Source: Sedimentisphaerales bacterium (lineage in GTDB: Bacteria; Planctomycetota; Phycisphaerae; Sedimentisphaerales; SM23-30). Taken from it: 64,000 nt of DNA. The DNA is taken from the NCBI GenBank assembly GCA_028281535.1, contig JANQJS010000025.1, forward strand, positions 62,001 through 126,000. Reading direction: 5' to 3'. Each line of letters begins with the position of its first letter. Within the stretch, counting starts at the first letter, position 1. The notes below the pieces were generated by a model. The model worked only from the letters and a program-made list of their open reading frames with translations. It was not told the DNA's origin and did no database searches. Positions 23,301 to 32,753 of this stretch are shown here, piece by piece. Position numbers and translations under genes: made by a program.

Positions 23301-23372
23301 GCTATTTAAGTTATAGTGGGCAGAAAAAAGTAAAAACGATAACAACACTAAAAATTTTGATTTTATAATCAT
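20352..23372 (-). CDS. PVC-type heme-binding dehydrogenase with HEAT-like repeats and cytochrome c domain
   Basis: A 1006-residue exported protein of the Pirellula/Verrucomicrobium type (TIGR02604 plus TIGR02603). Order: signal peptide ending SFGQ (about residue 27); a beta-propeller-like dehydrogenase region (about 45-440) with [37 protein letters not shown] and the histidine-rich segment [12 protein letters not shown]; helical HEAT-like repeats (about 450-830); and a C-terminal cytochrome c domain with C880-F-A-C883-H884. Related proteins are linked to periplasmic oxidation of sugars, but substrates are largely unproven. No strong ribosome site precedes the ATG. A small inverted repeat (ACTATA/TATAGT near 23403-23418) lies in its upstream region. 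Confidence 0.92.
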   Translation of the reverse strand: [1006 protein letters not shown]

Positions 23373-23453
23373 ACAGACACTTATTTGTTAGAGTGGAAAT
23401 ATACTATAAACATATAGTGTAGTGAATTGAATAATCTAATATATCTAATGTCA

Positions 23454-23484
23454 CAGTAATATCAATTATAAAATGATATTACTG
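23454..23484. repeat. Perfect 11-bp inverted repeat between exported-protein genes
   Basis: CAGTAATATCA and its exact reverse complement flank a nine-base AT loop. It lies between the stop at 23560 and the start at 23372, so it may be a transcript-end hairpin (no clear T-run on the minus strand) or an operator for the heme-protein gene. Confidence 0.5.
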
Positions 23485-23559
23485 GGGCATCGAATGTATC
23501 TCAATTCGGCAAAACCAATTATGTGTTTTGGTGATTAAAATATGTCGTGTTATTGTTTC

Positions 23560-26500
23560 TTATTCAACCATCCAATTACAAGCCATAGCCGCGAAATCGA
23601 TTAGATTAAAAATATTATCGCCGCCTAGTGGAGCAAAATCAGGTGTTGACGTTCCTGGTTGTATCCACTCTAGAATAAAATTTTTAATTTGGTAGCTATT
23701 TGGTGTATTGGACAATAATGTTGCCCAGTCACGCATGTTAACAATGTTATCGCCGCATAAAGGATAATGATCATATTTCAAGTGCCGAGAAAGCCAATGT
23801 TCAGATAATATCGTCAGGTCTTCTATGCTTACGCCATTGGCTTGAAAATCCCCTATATAAGGCATCCATTGCAGCCTTGGCCGGCTCATATTCTTTTGTA
23901 GTCGCCATATCGAACTAAAGTCCCATCCTTTGTCGGCAAAAGTTGACGTTTTTAAAAGATTGTCAGTTGTTTCATCAAATAACTCGTCTGGGTCTTCTCC
24001 TGTATCACTGCTGCCAACGCCATTTAGGTCTTGATTGACACTTTTATCCCAGAAGCATGCTTGGATGTCATGTTCTCTGTATCGTCCAAGGAAACCACCT
24101 AAAAATCTACTCGTGGGTATACCTGTCACTTTTCCACTGGCATATGAGTTTATGATAGAAGTACCTCCCTCGCTTCGACCAGCTAATCCTCCAGCATAAT
24201 CCGAAGTAATATTGACATCACCCAATGCAAAACAATTACTGATACTCGCAAAGATATACTGTTGGCCAACAAGACCGCCACATGTATTTTGACCTTGTAT
24301 GTCAACATCAGCATAAGATTGATCGATTGTTGAAGAGAAAATGTTATCACCGACCAAACCCCCAATACCTGAAAATAAGAAGGTTGCTGGGTTTACTTGT
24401 ATAAACCCTGTTGCAGAACAATTTTCAATCAGAGCGCTTTCTGTATTGGTGCCAACTAATCCACCAGTAAAACTAAATGATCGTATATTGCAATTTTTAA
24501 CATGGCAATTATCAATTCTTCCACCCTTGTTAATACCTGCGATTGACCCAACAAAAAAGGACCAATAGGTATCAATAGTCGTTTTCTCGAGATAAATATT
24601 TTTCAATAGGGCATCACTGCATTCAAGTTGTCCAATGAGTCCATGTCCTTGTGTAAAATGTGGATCACTTATCTCGATATTTTTAATAGTGTGGTTGTTG
24701 CCATCGATAGTTCCTGTAAAACTATAGGGTAAGTCTGCAATCACTTTGTAATCTATGCCATGCATATTTAAATCATTAGTGATGATGAAATGTTTATCAA
24801 TGAGTCGTGGGTTATGGCCAATACTATTCAGTTGGGATTCATTTGCAATTTGGTAAGGAGAATTGATATCGCCTGTTCCGCCTGCGAATATAGGTAATGC
24901 CGGTGGCGTCTGAAGCGTATACCAATGAATTGGGTATCCTCCGCCATTAGGCATTGCCCAGTCGTCACTTCCGCCATTTGATAGTTCATTGATAAAGTCC
25001 CATCCTTCATTTATAAACGTGTTTTCTTGTTGCAGCTGTTGTGTTGTTAATCCTATCCCTGCGGCACTATTTAGTAAACCGCTGGTTTGTGTATCCCAAA
25101 AACAACTAATGATGGGAGATATGTTATTGAGAGGGAGTGTAAAAGTTACTCCAGCAAAACCACCAACATCCTGAGAGCCTAAAACGCTACCGGTGCTGTA
25201 GCAATTTTTTATTTGAAGTGGGGATAAATCGCCAGCAAAGCCGCCAATGGTTTCTTCTCCTGAAACATTTCCTCTTGCAAAACAGTTAGAGATGATACCT
25301 CCGCCACCAAGAAATGAACCACTATTACCCATGAAACCACCCGTAGAACTAAATCCAGTCGTATCGGCGCTACTGCTACAATTACTAATGTGTCCACTTT
25401 CAATGAAGCCGATAAAGCCACCAACGTTGACCTCACCTTCTACAGTTCCACCTGTGACATGGCAATCATATATTTTTGCAAAAGAGTCTAGATAGCCAAC
25501 TAACGCGCCCACGTTTCTAAATTCCTGTGAAAAACTATAAGTAATATTTGGAGAAACTAATTCTAAATTTTTGATAGTGCCATCAGCGACATATCCAAAT
25601 AAGCCAATAAGTGATGTTCTAGGCCCATTGTCAGAATAGGAAAAATCTGAGATCGCAAAACCATTTCCGTTGAAACTTCCAGTAAAGGGCATATTGTTAT
25701 TCGGGAAATTAAACGGGTTATCTGTAAAACCTATTATAGGAAATTCTTGATTCGTATATTGCGAAAGCGAGATGTTGTTCATTAGGATGAAATGTTTATC
25801 CCATCTCGAAGGTAAGGTTCCGATGAGAGCCATTTCTGATCCTGATGTAACTTGATAGGGGTTGTCTTTTGAGCCGTCGCCAGTAAAGCCTTCGGCATAT
25901 TCTATCTCCAGATAGGGTCTGAGTTGTTCGGTGTTGAATTCTCGACTGTAAAATTCTGCTATGCCGTTATTACTTGCCAATCGAAAGCGTGTCATGTAAA
26001 CCGTTAGGATTTGATCTTGAACATAAGCTTTATCAGATTCTTCTGGGATGTCAAAAAAGTTATCTCCAAGTATGATGTCGGTATCGCCGGGTGAAAGTTC
26101 CGTTGGCACAAAGAAATTACCTGCATTGATCTCTAATTCCAGCCAATCGTCATTGTTTCGGTCATTGACAATAGTTGCTAATGTTCCAGTTAATGATGAA
26201 CAATTTAATCTTAATCTCGCACGAACGATAGCTTTGCCTGCAGGTAGTGAAGATAAATCAAATTTTAAGACAGGAAAAAATTCACTCGAGCTGCTTTTTC
26301 CGAATTTGAGAAGAGTTGATGAACCAAAATTTTGAGATGGGTTTCCCGTGTCGGTATAAGCATCAGCAATGGGAAATAAATAACTTAGGCCACCAGTGGC
26401 AAATTGGGCGTTACCAAAATCAATGTTTGCTACCGTTTGTTGAGCAGCGAGTGTGACGTTATATGTTCCGACACCGCCTGGCATGGTTTGTGTCCAACCG

Positions 26501-27243
26501 GTCACATTTGATTCTGCAATAGTATAATTGCCGGGAGCAATATTTTGAAACTGGTAATCTCCGTTTATATCTGTAACGGTATTCGGTTCGTTTAAATCAT
26601 GAGCCCCATTATTGTTTAGGTCAAGGTAGATATTCCAGTCAGCTAGACCGGGCTCGCCAATATCTTTGGTGTGATTTTTGTTTAAATCGTTGAATTTAGT
26701 TCCTTCAATGGTGCCGCCTGTGCCAATGACATTAATGGTGTAATCTTCGACTTCACCATAACTGGTCGTTCCGCATGATGTAGCGAATGGGTCACTGGTT
26801 GACCAGAAAAGCCGGACACGTAAACGAGTGGACCCGCTTAACGCATGATTTGGAACAGTAAAGTTGCTTTGAAAGAATCCATAAAAACTTTGTTCATGGA
26901 TGAGTTCATCGAGATCGTTAAAATCACCATCCTGATTCCAGTCAATCCAAGCCATAAGTTTATCCCCTTGATATCCGGTAAGCGGTTGTCCTCCAGGTGT
27001 GGCAGTCGTGACGGAATGGGTGTAGGATTGCCCTACTTCCAAGGTGGTAGATAACCCTGTATAATCCGAATAATTATTGCAAGGGGTTGCTGAGTTGTTA
27101 AGGGTGTTTAGTTGGACTGTATAAATATATTCATCACACCCCCCTGACGCAGAGCAGTAGGTTTGTGCCTGAGTTGTTGTGATGTTTAGTGAAATTAATG
27201 AGAATAGTAAAATAAATTTTAAATATCTCTGGATCTCAACCAT
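23560..27243 (-). CDS. Secreted multi-domain GLUG protein with GEVED, SdrD_B and DNRLRE-type domains
   Basis: A 1227-residue exported protein. Order: signal peptide (about 1-26); GEVED-type domain (about 27-174) with AWIDWNQDGDFNDLDE and SYGEVEDYTINV; an SdrD B-like domain (about 177-278) with KFNDLNKNHTKDIGEPGLADWNIYLDLN; a DNRLRE-like domain (about 290-450) with ADAYTDTGNPSQNFGSS; many GLUG repeats (about 460-1110); and a planctomycete-style C-terminal dockerin-like region (about 1120-1227) ending NIFNLIDFAAMACNWMVE. GGAGG stands five bases before the ATG. The architecture suggests a cell-surface or matrix protein; ligand and partner are unknown. Confidence 0.85.
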   Translation of the reverse strand: MVEIQRYLKFILLFSLISLNITTTQAQTYCSASGGCDEYIYTVQLNTLNNSATPCNNYSDYTGLSTTLEVGQSYTHSVTTATPGGQPLTGYQGDKLMAWIDWNQDGDFNDLDELIHEQSFYGFFQSNFTVPNHALSGSTRLRVRLFWSTSDPFATSCGTTSYGEVEDYTINVIGTGGTIEGTKFNDLNKNHTKDIGEPGLADWNIYLDLNNNGAHDLNEPNTVTDINGDYQFQNIAPGNYTIAESNVTGWTQTMPGGVGTYNVTLAAQQTVANIDFGNAQFATGGLSYLFPIADAYTDTGNPSQNFGSSTLLKFGKSSSSEFFPVLKFDLSSLPAGKAIVRARLRLNCSSLTGTLATIVNDRNNDDWLELEINAGNFFVPTELSPGDTDIILGDNFFDIPEESDKAYVQDQILTVYMTRFRLASNNGIAEFYSREFNTEQLRPYLEIEYAEGFTGDGSKDNPYQVTSGSEMALIGTLPSRWDKHFILMNNISLSQYTNQEFPIIGFTDNPFNFPNNNMPFTGSFNGNGFAISDFSYSDNGPRTSLIGLFGYVADGTIKNLELVSPNITYSFSQEFRNVGALVGYLDSFAKIYDCHVTGGTVEGEVNVGGFIGFIESGHISNCSSSADTTGFSSTGGFMGNSGSFLGGGGIISNCFARGNVSGEETIGGFAGDLSPLQIKNCYSTGSVLGSQDVGGFAGVTFTLPLNNISPIISCFWDTQTSGLLNSAAGIGLTTQQLQQENTFINEGWDFINELSNGGSDDWAMPNGGGYPIHWYTLQTPPALPIFAGGTGDINSPYQIANESQLNSIGHNPRLIDKHFIITNDLNMHGIDYKVIADLPYSFTGTIDGNNHTIKNIEISDPHFTQGHGLIGQLECSDALLKNIYLEKTTIDTYWSFFVGSIAGINKGGRIDNCHVKNCNIRSFSFTGGLVGTNTESALIENCSATGFIQVNPATFLFSGIGGLVGDNIFSSTIDQSYADVDIQGQNTCGGLVGQQYIFASISNCFALGDVNITSDYAGGLAGRSEGGTSIINSYASGKVTGIPTSRFLGGFLGRYREHDIQACFWDKSVNQDLNGVGSSDTGEDPDELFDETTDNLLKTSTFADKGWDFSSIWRLQKNMSRPRLQWMPYIGDFQANGVSIEDLTILSEHWLSRHLKYDHYPLCGDNIVNMRDWATLLSNTPNSYQIKNFILEWIQPGTSTPDFAPLGGDNIFNLIDFAAMACNWMVE

Positions 27244-27536
27244 ACCTGCCTCCTGGTTTGATTAAACAATTATATGTTTATAAAATGTGATTTCCCTTTT
27301 TCACTCTAAATCATTGTATTTAAACCTGCAATTCTATTCAATCGCAATTATGGTGATTTGAAATTTATAGTGTGTTTAATTTATGTTGAGATATATCAAA
27401 AGGTTACATGCGATATTTGTCAAAAGGTGTTGCTCGTGTGATCCTTTTTGTACAACCAAGTCGGTCTAGCCAGAGGATTTATGAGGCAAAATGACTCGAA
27501 TCTGCTGGAAGTGAATTTTCGATTGGATTTGTATGT

Positions 27537-30500
27537 CTAGTCAAGGGTAATAGAATCGCTTGCATCAAAGTTATTTGATGTTGTATTTAAACGTAGTGTT
27601 ATCGTACCAATTGCATCTAATTGATCTGCATTTTTGATAGTCAGTTTAAACGTACATTTGTTTAAATCAATTGTGATTGATTGGATGTCGCCATTAGATT
27701 TTTTCGGTTTTTTATAGTTGAATATACCTGTTTTTTTTGTAGTGAAAGAGCCTGCTGGTAGTGTTTCAGAAAAAGTGTTATTGCCAATCCAGCTAATGGT
27801 GATTTCTTCTGTGGTCAAATCCAGGTTTGCCAATGAAGAGGTGATCTCACCTTTTGCATTTAATGAATCGCCTTTTTTGCTCGATTTTACTTTAGCGTTT
27901 GTGATGTCTAAAGCATCAAAAACACCTGAAAGTAAGCATAGTGGTAATAGGTTTTTTGCATTAATATCTTCAAGGCTATCGTAAATCATAATGCCAGCGT
28001 AGGTGCCAAAATCCAATTCCAACTTAAAGGGCAGTTGAAACCCTGCAAGGTTGATATCTTTGATAGATATGTCGTAACTGTTTTTCTTGAAATCCAATGT
28101 TAATGTAGCGACATTGCTGGTGAGTAAGTCGGGGCTTTTATAACTAAACTTAAATGTTTTGGTTAGCTTGCCCAGATCAAGGGTGATATCAAATTCTTCA
28201 AAGAAGATGACCGATACTTCATTGTCAAATTCATCCAGGGTTGTAATTCGAATGGAAATGGTGTCTGCAGGCAGTAGGTCTGACGGACTTGAGTCATTGA
28301 TGTTATCGTAAAGTTGACCTGAGATCGAAATATCATCACCAGGGTTTTGAGAGGTTCGATCTTTCCCTGCTTTAATAGATAATTTGGTGATAGTGATATT
28401 TTGAGGAATGATTTCGGGCTCGTTGGGTTCTTCGTTGGGGGCATTAGGGTCAGGATTGTTTGGGTCTATAAATTCAATCGTTGTTAAGCATAAACTTTCG
28501 GAATAATCGCCAATGTTGGGTACACCTGCGCTATCGCGCGCTCGTACTTGGTAACAATATTCCGTTAATTCATCTAACTCGATATCTGTATATACGGTTG
28601 ATGTTTGCCAATCACTGTTGCTACCACCTGGATTACCTGATACTTCAATAAATTCGTATTCCACGGGCCCGGATAAATCGTTGGCCGTGGTTGCCATGAT
28701 GGCAATGGCATCATGACTGATCACAGTAGGCGTGTCAAATGTCATTGGATTGGGGGTAGGTGGGGTGGTGTCTGATGGTGCCTGAGTTGTCGCACAAGAT
28801 GTGGATGAAGCGGTTGTCGCATTTCCTTCGGAATCTCTGGATTGGACGGTATAGCAATATTGTGTTAAACTCTCCAATCCCTGATCAAGATAATTGGTTG
28901 ATGTTTGCCATGAGCTATTGCTTCCACCTGTATTTCCTGATGTTTCTGTGAAGAAATATTGTAATGGACCTGAATCATCCGATGCTGTTGTTGCGGTCAT
29001 GCTGATGGTTGTTTCGCTGATGGCATTTGGAGCCGTCTCAAATGTCGCAGGATTGGGCGTTGGTGCAGTCGTGTCTGGTGGATCATCAGTCGTTGCGCAT
29101 GCTGCTGCAGAGGCTGTGCCAGTGTTACCTGTGGCATCTCGTGTTTGTACCGTATAACAATAAGTTGTGCTGCTACTAAGTCCATTATCTGAATAATTCG
29201 AAAAAGTTGTCCAGTCACTGTTGGTTGCTCCTGGATTACCTGTTGTTTCGACAAAATTATATTCAACAGGTCCAGATATGTCTGTACCTAAAGAAACCAT
29301 GCTGATAGAGCTGTCACTATTGGCGAATGGGGCTGTTGTAAATTCAGCTGGATCGGGTGTGGGTGGATCTAGATCAATGGATGTTGTTGTTGCACAAGCT
29401 TGACTGGACGGAGTGGTGGTATTACCTTCGGAATCTCTAAATTGTACCGTATAGCAATATTCCGTGCCGTTAGATAGGCCATCATCCCCAAAGCTAAAAG
29501 CGGTACTCCATGAACTGCTTGATCCACCACTATTTCCAGTTGTTTCAGTAAATAAATATTCCACTGGTCCAGAGGCGTCCGTAGCTGTTGTTGCAGTCAT
29601 ACTAATTGCAGTATCACTATCTGCTGAAGGCGGAATCGAAAAAGTTGCAGGGTTCGGTGTTGGAGGGGTCGTATCAGGAGTTAGTGTGGTAGCACAAGCT
29701 GGGTTTGAAGCGGTTCCTGTATTACCTAAACCATCTCTGCTTTGAAGTGTGTAACAATATTGGGTGCTGTTCGTTAAGCCATCATCAACGAAACTTGTTG
29801 ATGTTGACCAGCCACTATTGGATGCACCAGAGTTACCTGATGTTTCATTGAAATCATATTCAATTGGGGTTGCAGGATCGGTTGCTGTCGTGGCTGTCAT
29901 ACTAATCGCAGATACGGAATCGGCCGTTGGAGGGATAGAAAATGTCGCAGGGTTAGGTGATGGTGGGGTCAAATCTGGTGCCGCCGTCGTCGCACATGCC
30001 TGACTAGAAGCTGTTCCCGTATTAGCCAGGGCGTCTCGCAATTGTACCGTATAGCAATATTGTGTACTGCTGGATAAACCATCATCAGTATAGTCTGTAG
30101 ATGTTTGCCAACCGCTATCCGTGCTACCTGAATTATCAGATGTTTCGTCGAAATTATATTCCACTGGGGTAGAGATGTCAGTACCTGTGGTTGCCGTCAT
30201 CGAAATGGAACTACTGTCGTTAGCAGTGGGTGACGTATCAAACGTCGCAGGATTGGGGGTTGGTGCGGAGGCATCTTCTATGGTAATTTCTAAATCTTCA
30301 ATGGTAACTAATGTTGATGTGTCATCAAGTGAATTATTATTAGTTACAAAAAGTCTGATGGTTGTTAGGGGAGGGAGGGTGGGAACTTGGTATTCAACAG
30401 TCCATTGCAGGCCAGCTGCAGGTACTTCGCCAACCGTTGAAATAATGCCTACGACATTTGAGATTAATATCGTTCCATTGTTCTCGACTGATCCGTTCGC

Positions 30501-30746
30501 CTGAAAAGCATTTTGGAAATTTATATTTTGAATTTGAGGGCTACTGGCGGTTCCACCTTCACTTGAATTTAGTGTAAAGCTTAATGCGCTCAATAATTCA
30601 ACGGAAGTCATTTCAAGTGTAATGACTTCACCGGGTGTGTAATTTGCTTTTGTGTCATTACTAGCGACGTTGATTTGTATTGCAGCTTGAGAAACTTCTG
30701 AAAATAAAAGTAAGCAACCTACGACCGCTAAAATATAATATTTCAT
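27537..30746 (-). CDS. Secreted protein with cohesin-like N-terminus, six FN3-like repeats and a tandem unknown module
   Basis: A 1069-residue exported protein. Signal peptide ends near SQA (about residue 21). Residues 22-155 look like an immunoglobulin-like or cohesin-like beta domain (TPGEVITLEMTS, ALSFTLNSSEGG, LQWTVEYQVP). Six repeats of about 94 residues follow (about 160-728), each with PTPNPATF, SGPVEY.F, GWQTST.Y.D.GL and YCYTVQ.RDS.GN, an FN3-like pattern. The C-terminus (about 748-1069) is a two-part module beginning ITITKLSIKAGKDRT, also found at the C-terminus of the cyclophilin protein at 48855-51041. GGAGG precedes the ATG by eight bases. Function unknown; probably adhesion or binding outside the cell. 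Confidence 0.75.
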   Translation of the reverse strand: MKYYILAVVGCLLLFSEVSQAAIQINVASNDTKANYTPGEVITLEMTSVELLSALSFTLNSSEGGTASSPQIQNINFQNAFQANGSVENNGTILISNVVGIISTVGEVPAAGLQWTVEYQVPTLPPLTTIRLFVTNNNSLDDTSTLVTIEDLEITIEDASAPTPNPATFDTSPTANDSSSISMTATTGTDISTPVEYNFDETSDNSGSTDSGWQTSTDYTDDGLSSSTQYCYTVQLRDALANTGTASSQACATTAAPDLTPPSPNPATFSIPPTADSVSAISMTATTATDPATPIEYDFNETSGNSGASNSGWSTSTSFVDDGLTNSTQYCYTLQSRDGLGNTGTASNPACATTLTPDTTPPTPNPATFSIPPSADSDTAISMTATTATDASGPVEYLFTETTGNSGGSSSSWSTAFSFGDDGLSNGTEYCYTVQFRDSEGNTTTPSSQACATTTSIDLDPPTPDPAEFTTAPFANSDSSISMVSLGTDISGPVEYNFVETTGNPGATNSDWTTFSNYSDNGLSSSTTYCYTVQTRDATGNTGTASAAACATTDDPPDTTAPTPNPATFETAPNAISETTISMTATTASDDSGPLQYFFTETSGNTGGSNSSWQTSTNYLDQGLESLTQYCYTVQSRDSEGNATTASSTSCATTQAPSDTTPPTPNPMTFDTPTVISHDAIAIMATTANDLSGPVEYEFIEVSGNPGGSNSDWQTSTVYTDIELDELTEYCYQVRARDSAGVPNIGDYSESLCLTTIEFIDPNNPDPNAPNEEPNEPEIIPQNITITKLSIKAGKDRTSQNPGDDISISGQLYDNINDSSPSDLLPADTISIRITTLDEFDNEVSVIFFEEFDITLDLGKLTKTFKFSYKSPDLLTSNVATLTLDFKKNSYDISIKDINLAGFQLPFKLELDFGTYAGIMIYDSLEDINAKNLLPLCLLSGVFDALDITNAKVKSSKKGDSLNAKGEITSSLANLDLTTEEITISWIGNNTFSETLPAGSFTTKKTGIFNYKKPKKSNGDIQSITIDLNKCTFKLTIKNADQLDAIGTITLRLNTTSNNFDASDSITLD

Positions 30747-30771
30747 TGTAAGAACCTCCGTGTCTTAGGCA

Positions 30772-30793
30772 TATTATACTTAATTGATTATAC
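30772..30793 (-). promoter_or_regulatory. Duplicated -10-like boxes before the FN3-like repeat gene
   Basis: Read on the minus strand, AAGTATAAT occurs twice, 14 bases apart, 27-46 bases before the start at 30746. Either TATAAT could be a -10 box; no strong -35 is visible. Confidence 0.35.
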
Positions 30794-30829
30794 TTGTTTC
30801 ACTTAAGAAGGCAATCGTCTTTTTGAATT

Positions 30830-32116
30830 TTAGTGATCTAGAGGCTGAAGAGGAGGCTTAGAAGTGTCCAGTTTTTGGAATAGTTTAGGCATATACCAAA
30901 ATCCAATCGCTGCGATGAATTGGAGAGTACCGGTCAAAATAAATAGCCATAGGCTGCCTATGACATGGTAAGCCATAATTCCAATAAATGGAGCAATAAC
31001 ACCTCTAAGACCTGTTAAACTAACATGAGCCCCCATGTAGAGTGCATCTTGATTTTTTGGGGCAAATTCCATGTGCCCAAGACGCCAAGCAAGTTGCCCG
31101 CCTCCCATTGCTATTCCTGAAATAATTCGACTCACTAGTACGATTTCCAGGCTATTTAGTATAATCGCGGCGACAAGAGTAAATCTTGCCAGTGCCCAGA
31201 TGCCTGCGGAAATGGTTCTGATTTTAAATATGGTGTGTTTGTCAAAATAACGAGCCCAGAGTATGCTTGAAATTCCTGTTACAAATAATGGGATTGCCGC
31301 TAAGGCCGCACCGCCTTCTGTCCAGTTTAGATTGAATTCATCAGCGATTATGATAATTATCACTACTTCGACCATCATTGTTGCAAGGCCATGCATCATT
31401 TGCCATGACATGAAAATTCTAAACCGCTTATCTGTTTTAAGAATCGAAAAACTTTGAAAAAAACCTGATGACCAGTTAGAAATTTTAATGATTGTACCTG
31501 AGATTTTTTGTTCTTGGACTCTGAGTATCAATATGGCTGCTATGAACCCGAAAATCGCACTTAGTCCAAATGGAATTTGGTATGAAATATTCCAGATATC
31601 CATGGCTCTGGAAAATATAAAAATGGTTAATGTATTAAATAAGGTCATTGTTAATGTGAGAGCGACCACCAATTTACCACGGTGTTCAATCGGGTAATTA
31701 TTTCGCCAAACACTGGAGCGGAGCGTAGATACTTGTGCTGCGCCAACTTGAATCAAAAAGATTTGGATTAAATATAAATAGGAAACGGTTTCATTCGATA
31801 ATTTATGCGTGGGTGTTAAGGCGACAGTTAATAAAAGAGTCGATATGATCGTATAGAATAATGAAAGGATACGAATTTTGTTGAGATGATGAATATATGA
31901 AATAACAGGCCCTGCCAGCAGGAGCCCCAGCATATGACAAGACATTAACCAGGCCAGCAAATAATCTGGCATGTGTAACGCTTTTCTAGCGACAAATCCA
32001 CAATAGTTATGCGCAAGAACGCCGGTCACGACACTAAAAGGAATGATGGCAATAAGTTCCCGCCAGAAATTCGAGCGAATATCGTCGGGGAGATTTTTAA
32101 ACCATTCAGGTAGCAT
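30830..32116 (-). CDS. MFS transporter
   Basis: A 428-residue inner-membrane protein with about twelve hydrophobic segments, for example IPFSVVTGVLAHNYCGFV near the N-terminus, ILSLFYTIISTLLLTVAL, IFGFIAAILILRV and LWLFILTGTLQFIAAIGFW. The segment LAWRLGHMEFAPKNQDALYMGAHVSLTGLRGVIAPFIG is typical of the second half of major facilitator proteins. Substrate cannot be inferred. It follows the small lipoprotein gene by 35 bases on the same strand and may be co-transcribed with it. Confidence 0.82.
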   Translation of the reverse strand: MLPEWFKNLPDDIRSNFWRELIAIIPFSVVTGVLAHNYCGFVARKALHMPDYLLAWLMSCHMLGLLLAGPVISYIHHLNKIRILSLFYTIISTLLLTVALTPTHKLSNETVSYLYLIQIFLIQVGAAQVSTLRSSVWRNNYPIEHRGKLVVALTLTMTLFNTLTIFIFSRAMDIWNISYQIPFGLSAIFGFIAAILILRVQEQKISGTIIKISNWSSGFFQSFSILKTDKRFRIFMSWQMMHGLATMMVEVVIIIIIADEFNLNWTEGGAALAAIPLFVTGISSILWARYFDKHTIFKIRTISAGIWALARFTLVAAIILNSLEIVLVSRIISGIAMGGGQLAWRLGHMEFAPKNQDALYMGAHVSLTGLRGVIAPFIGIMAYHVIGSLWLFILTGTLQFIAAIGFWYMPKLFQKLDTSKPPLQPLDH

Positions 32117-32151
32117 AATTACGAATGGTCTTTACGGTTAAGGTTGGACAA

Positions 32152-32361
32152 TCAGTCTAAATAAATATGGTAGTGTGTTAAAGAACTAGGCTTGTCCAAT
32201 AACAACAATGCATCAATGTCATGGCCCATCATGCGACGGTTAATATCAGCAATACGGCTATACTTTCTGTATTGTTGTTCTTTATCCAGAGCTGGAGTTT
32301 CGCAGCCAACCAGGAAGATACCTACAGATAATAGTAAACTTAAAGTGATGGTTCTTAACAT
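32152..32361 (-). CDS. Small lipoprotein
   Basis: A 69-residue lipoprotein. MLRTITLSLLLSVGIFLVGC gives a signal peptide with a good lipobox (LVGC, Cys20). The mature part is short and charged (KYSRIADINRRMMGHDIDALLLLDKPSSLTHYH), and its compact DINRRMMGHDIDALLLLDKPS core looks conserved by type. Start at 32361 is preferred over the ATG at 32382 because AAAGGA stands six bases before it. The MFS gene follows. Function unknown. Confidence 0.7.
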   Translation of the reverse strand: MLRTITLSLLLSVGIFLVGCETPALDKEQQYRKYSRIADINRRMMGHDIDALLLLDKPSSLTHYHIYLD

Positions 32362-32753
32362 TCTGTGTCCTTTATTATTCATTGCCTGATTAAAAAAATC
32401 AGTAGGGCAGGATTTAGGGGTGTTTCTTCTTTATATCTTGCTTATTAATATCTTAAACCAATCATATCGATTTGTCAAGTTGAAGCTAATTTTGCCCAAA
32501 TCGACTAGGCGGACATATAAAGCTTTTAGAGGGATAAGGTGTCGTAATGTGTTGTCATTAAAGAATATATCTCCTGATCATTTGGTGAGATTTATTCATG
32601 GGTTTTATGTCTGTAGATGATAAAAACACAGAAAATAATCTTTTTACTATTTTGAGCGAGTGATATAATGTAATCAGCATCGGAGCAGAAAACGAAAACT
32701 ACAACAAAATCCATTGTAAGTGGTGGGTTTTAAATAAGTAAGGTAAGAAGACC
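32362..32753. other. Non-coding gap before the 94-residue hypothetical gene
   Basis: About 390 AT-rich bases with no supported gene. A TATAAT at 32664-32669 may be a -10 box for the gene at 32754. A 66-codon plus-strand frame at 32420 has no ribosome site or recognisable features. Confidence 0.4.

Noticed and set aside
32420-32620. A 66-codon plus-strand frame
   Set aside because: No ribosome site, a low-complexity basic product and no recognisable domain.
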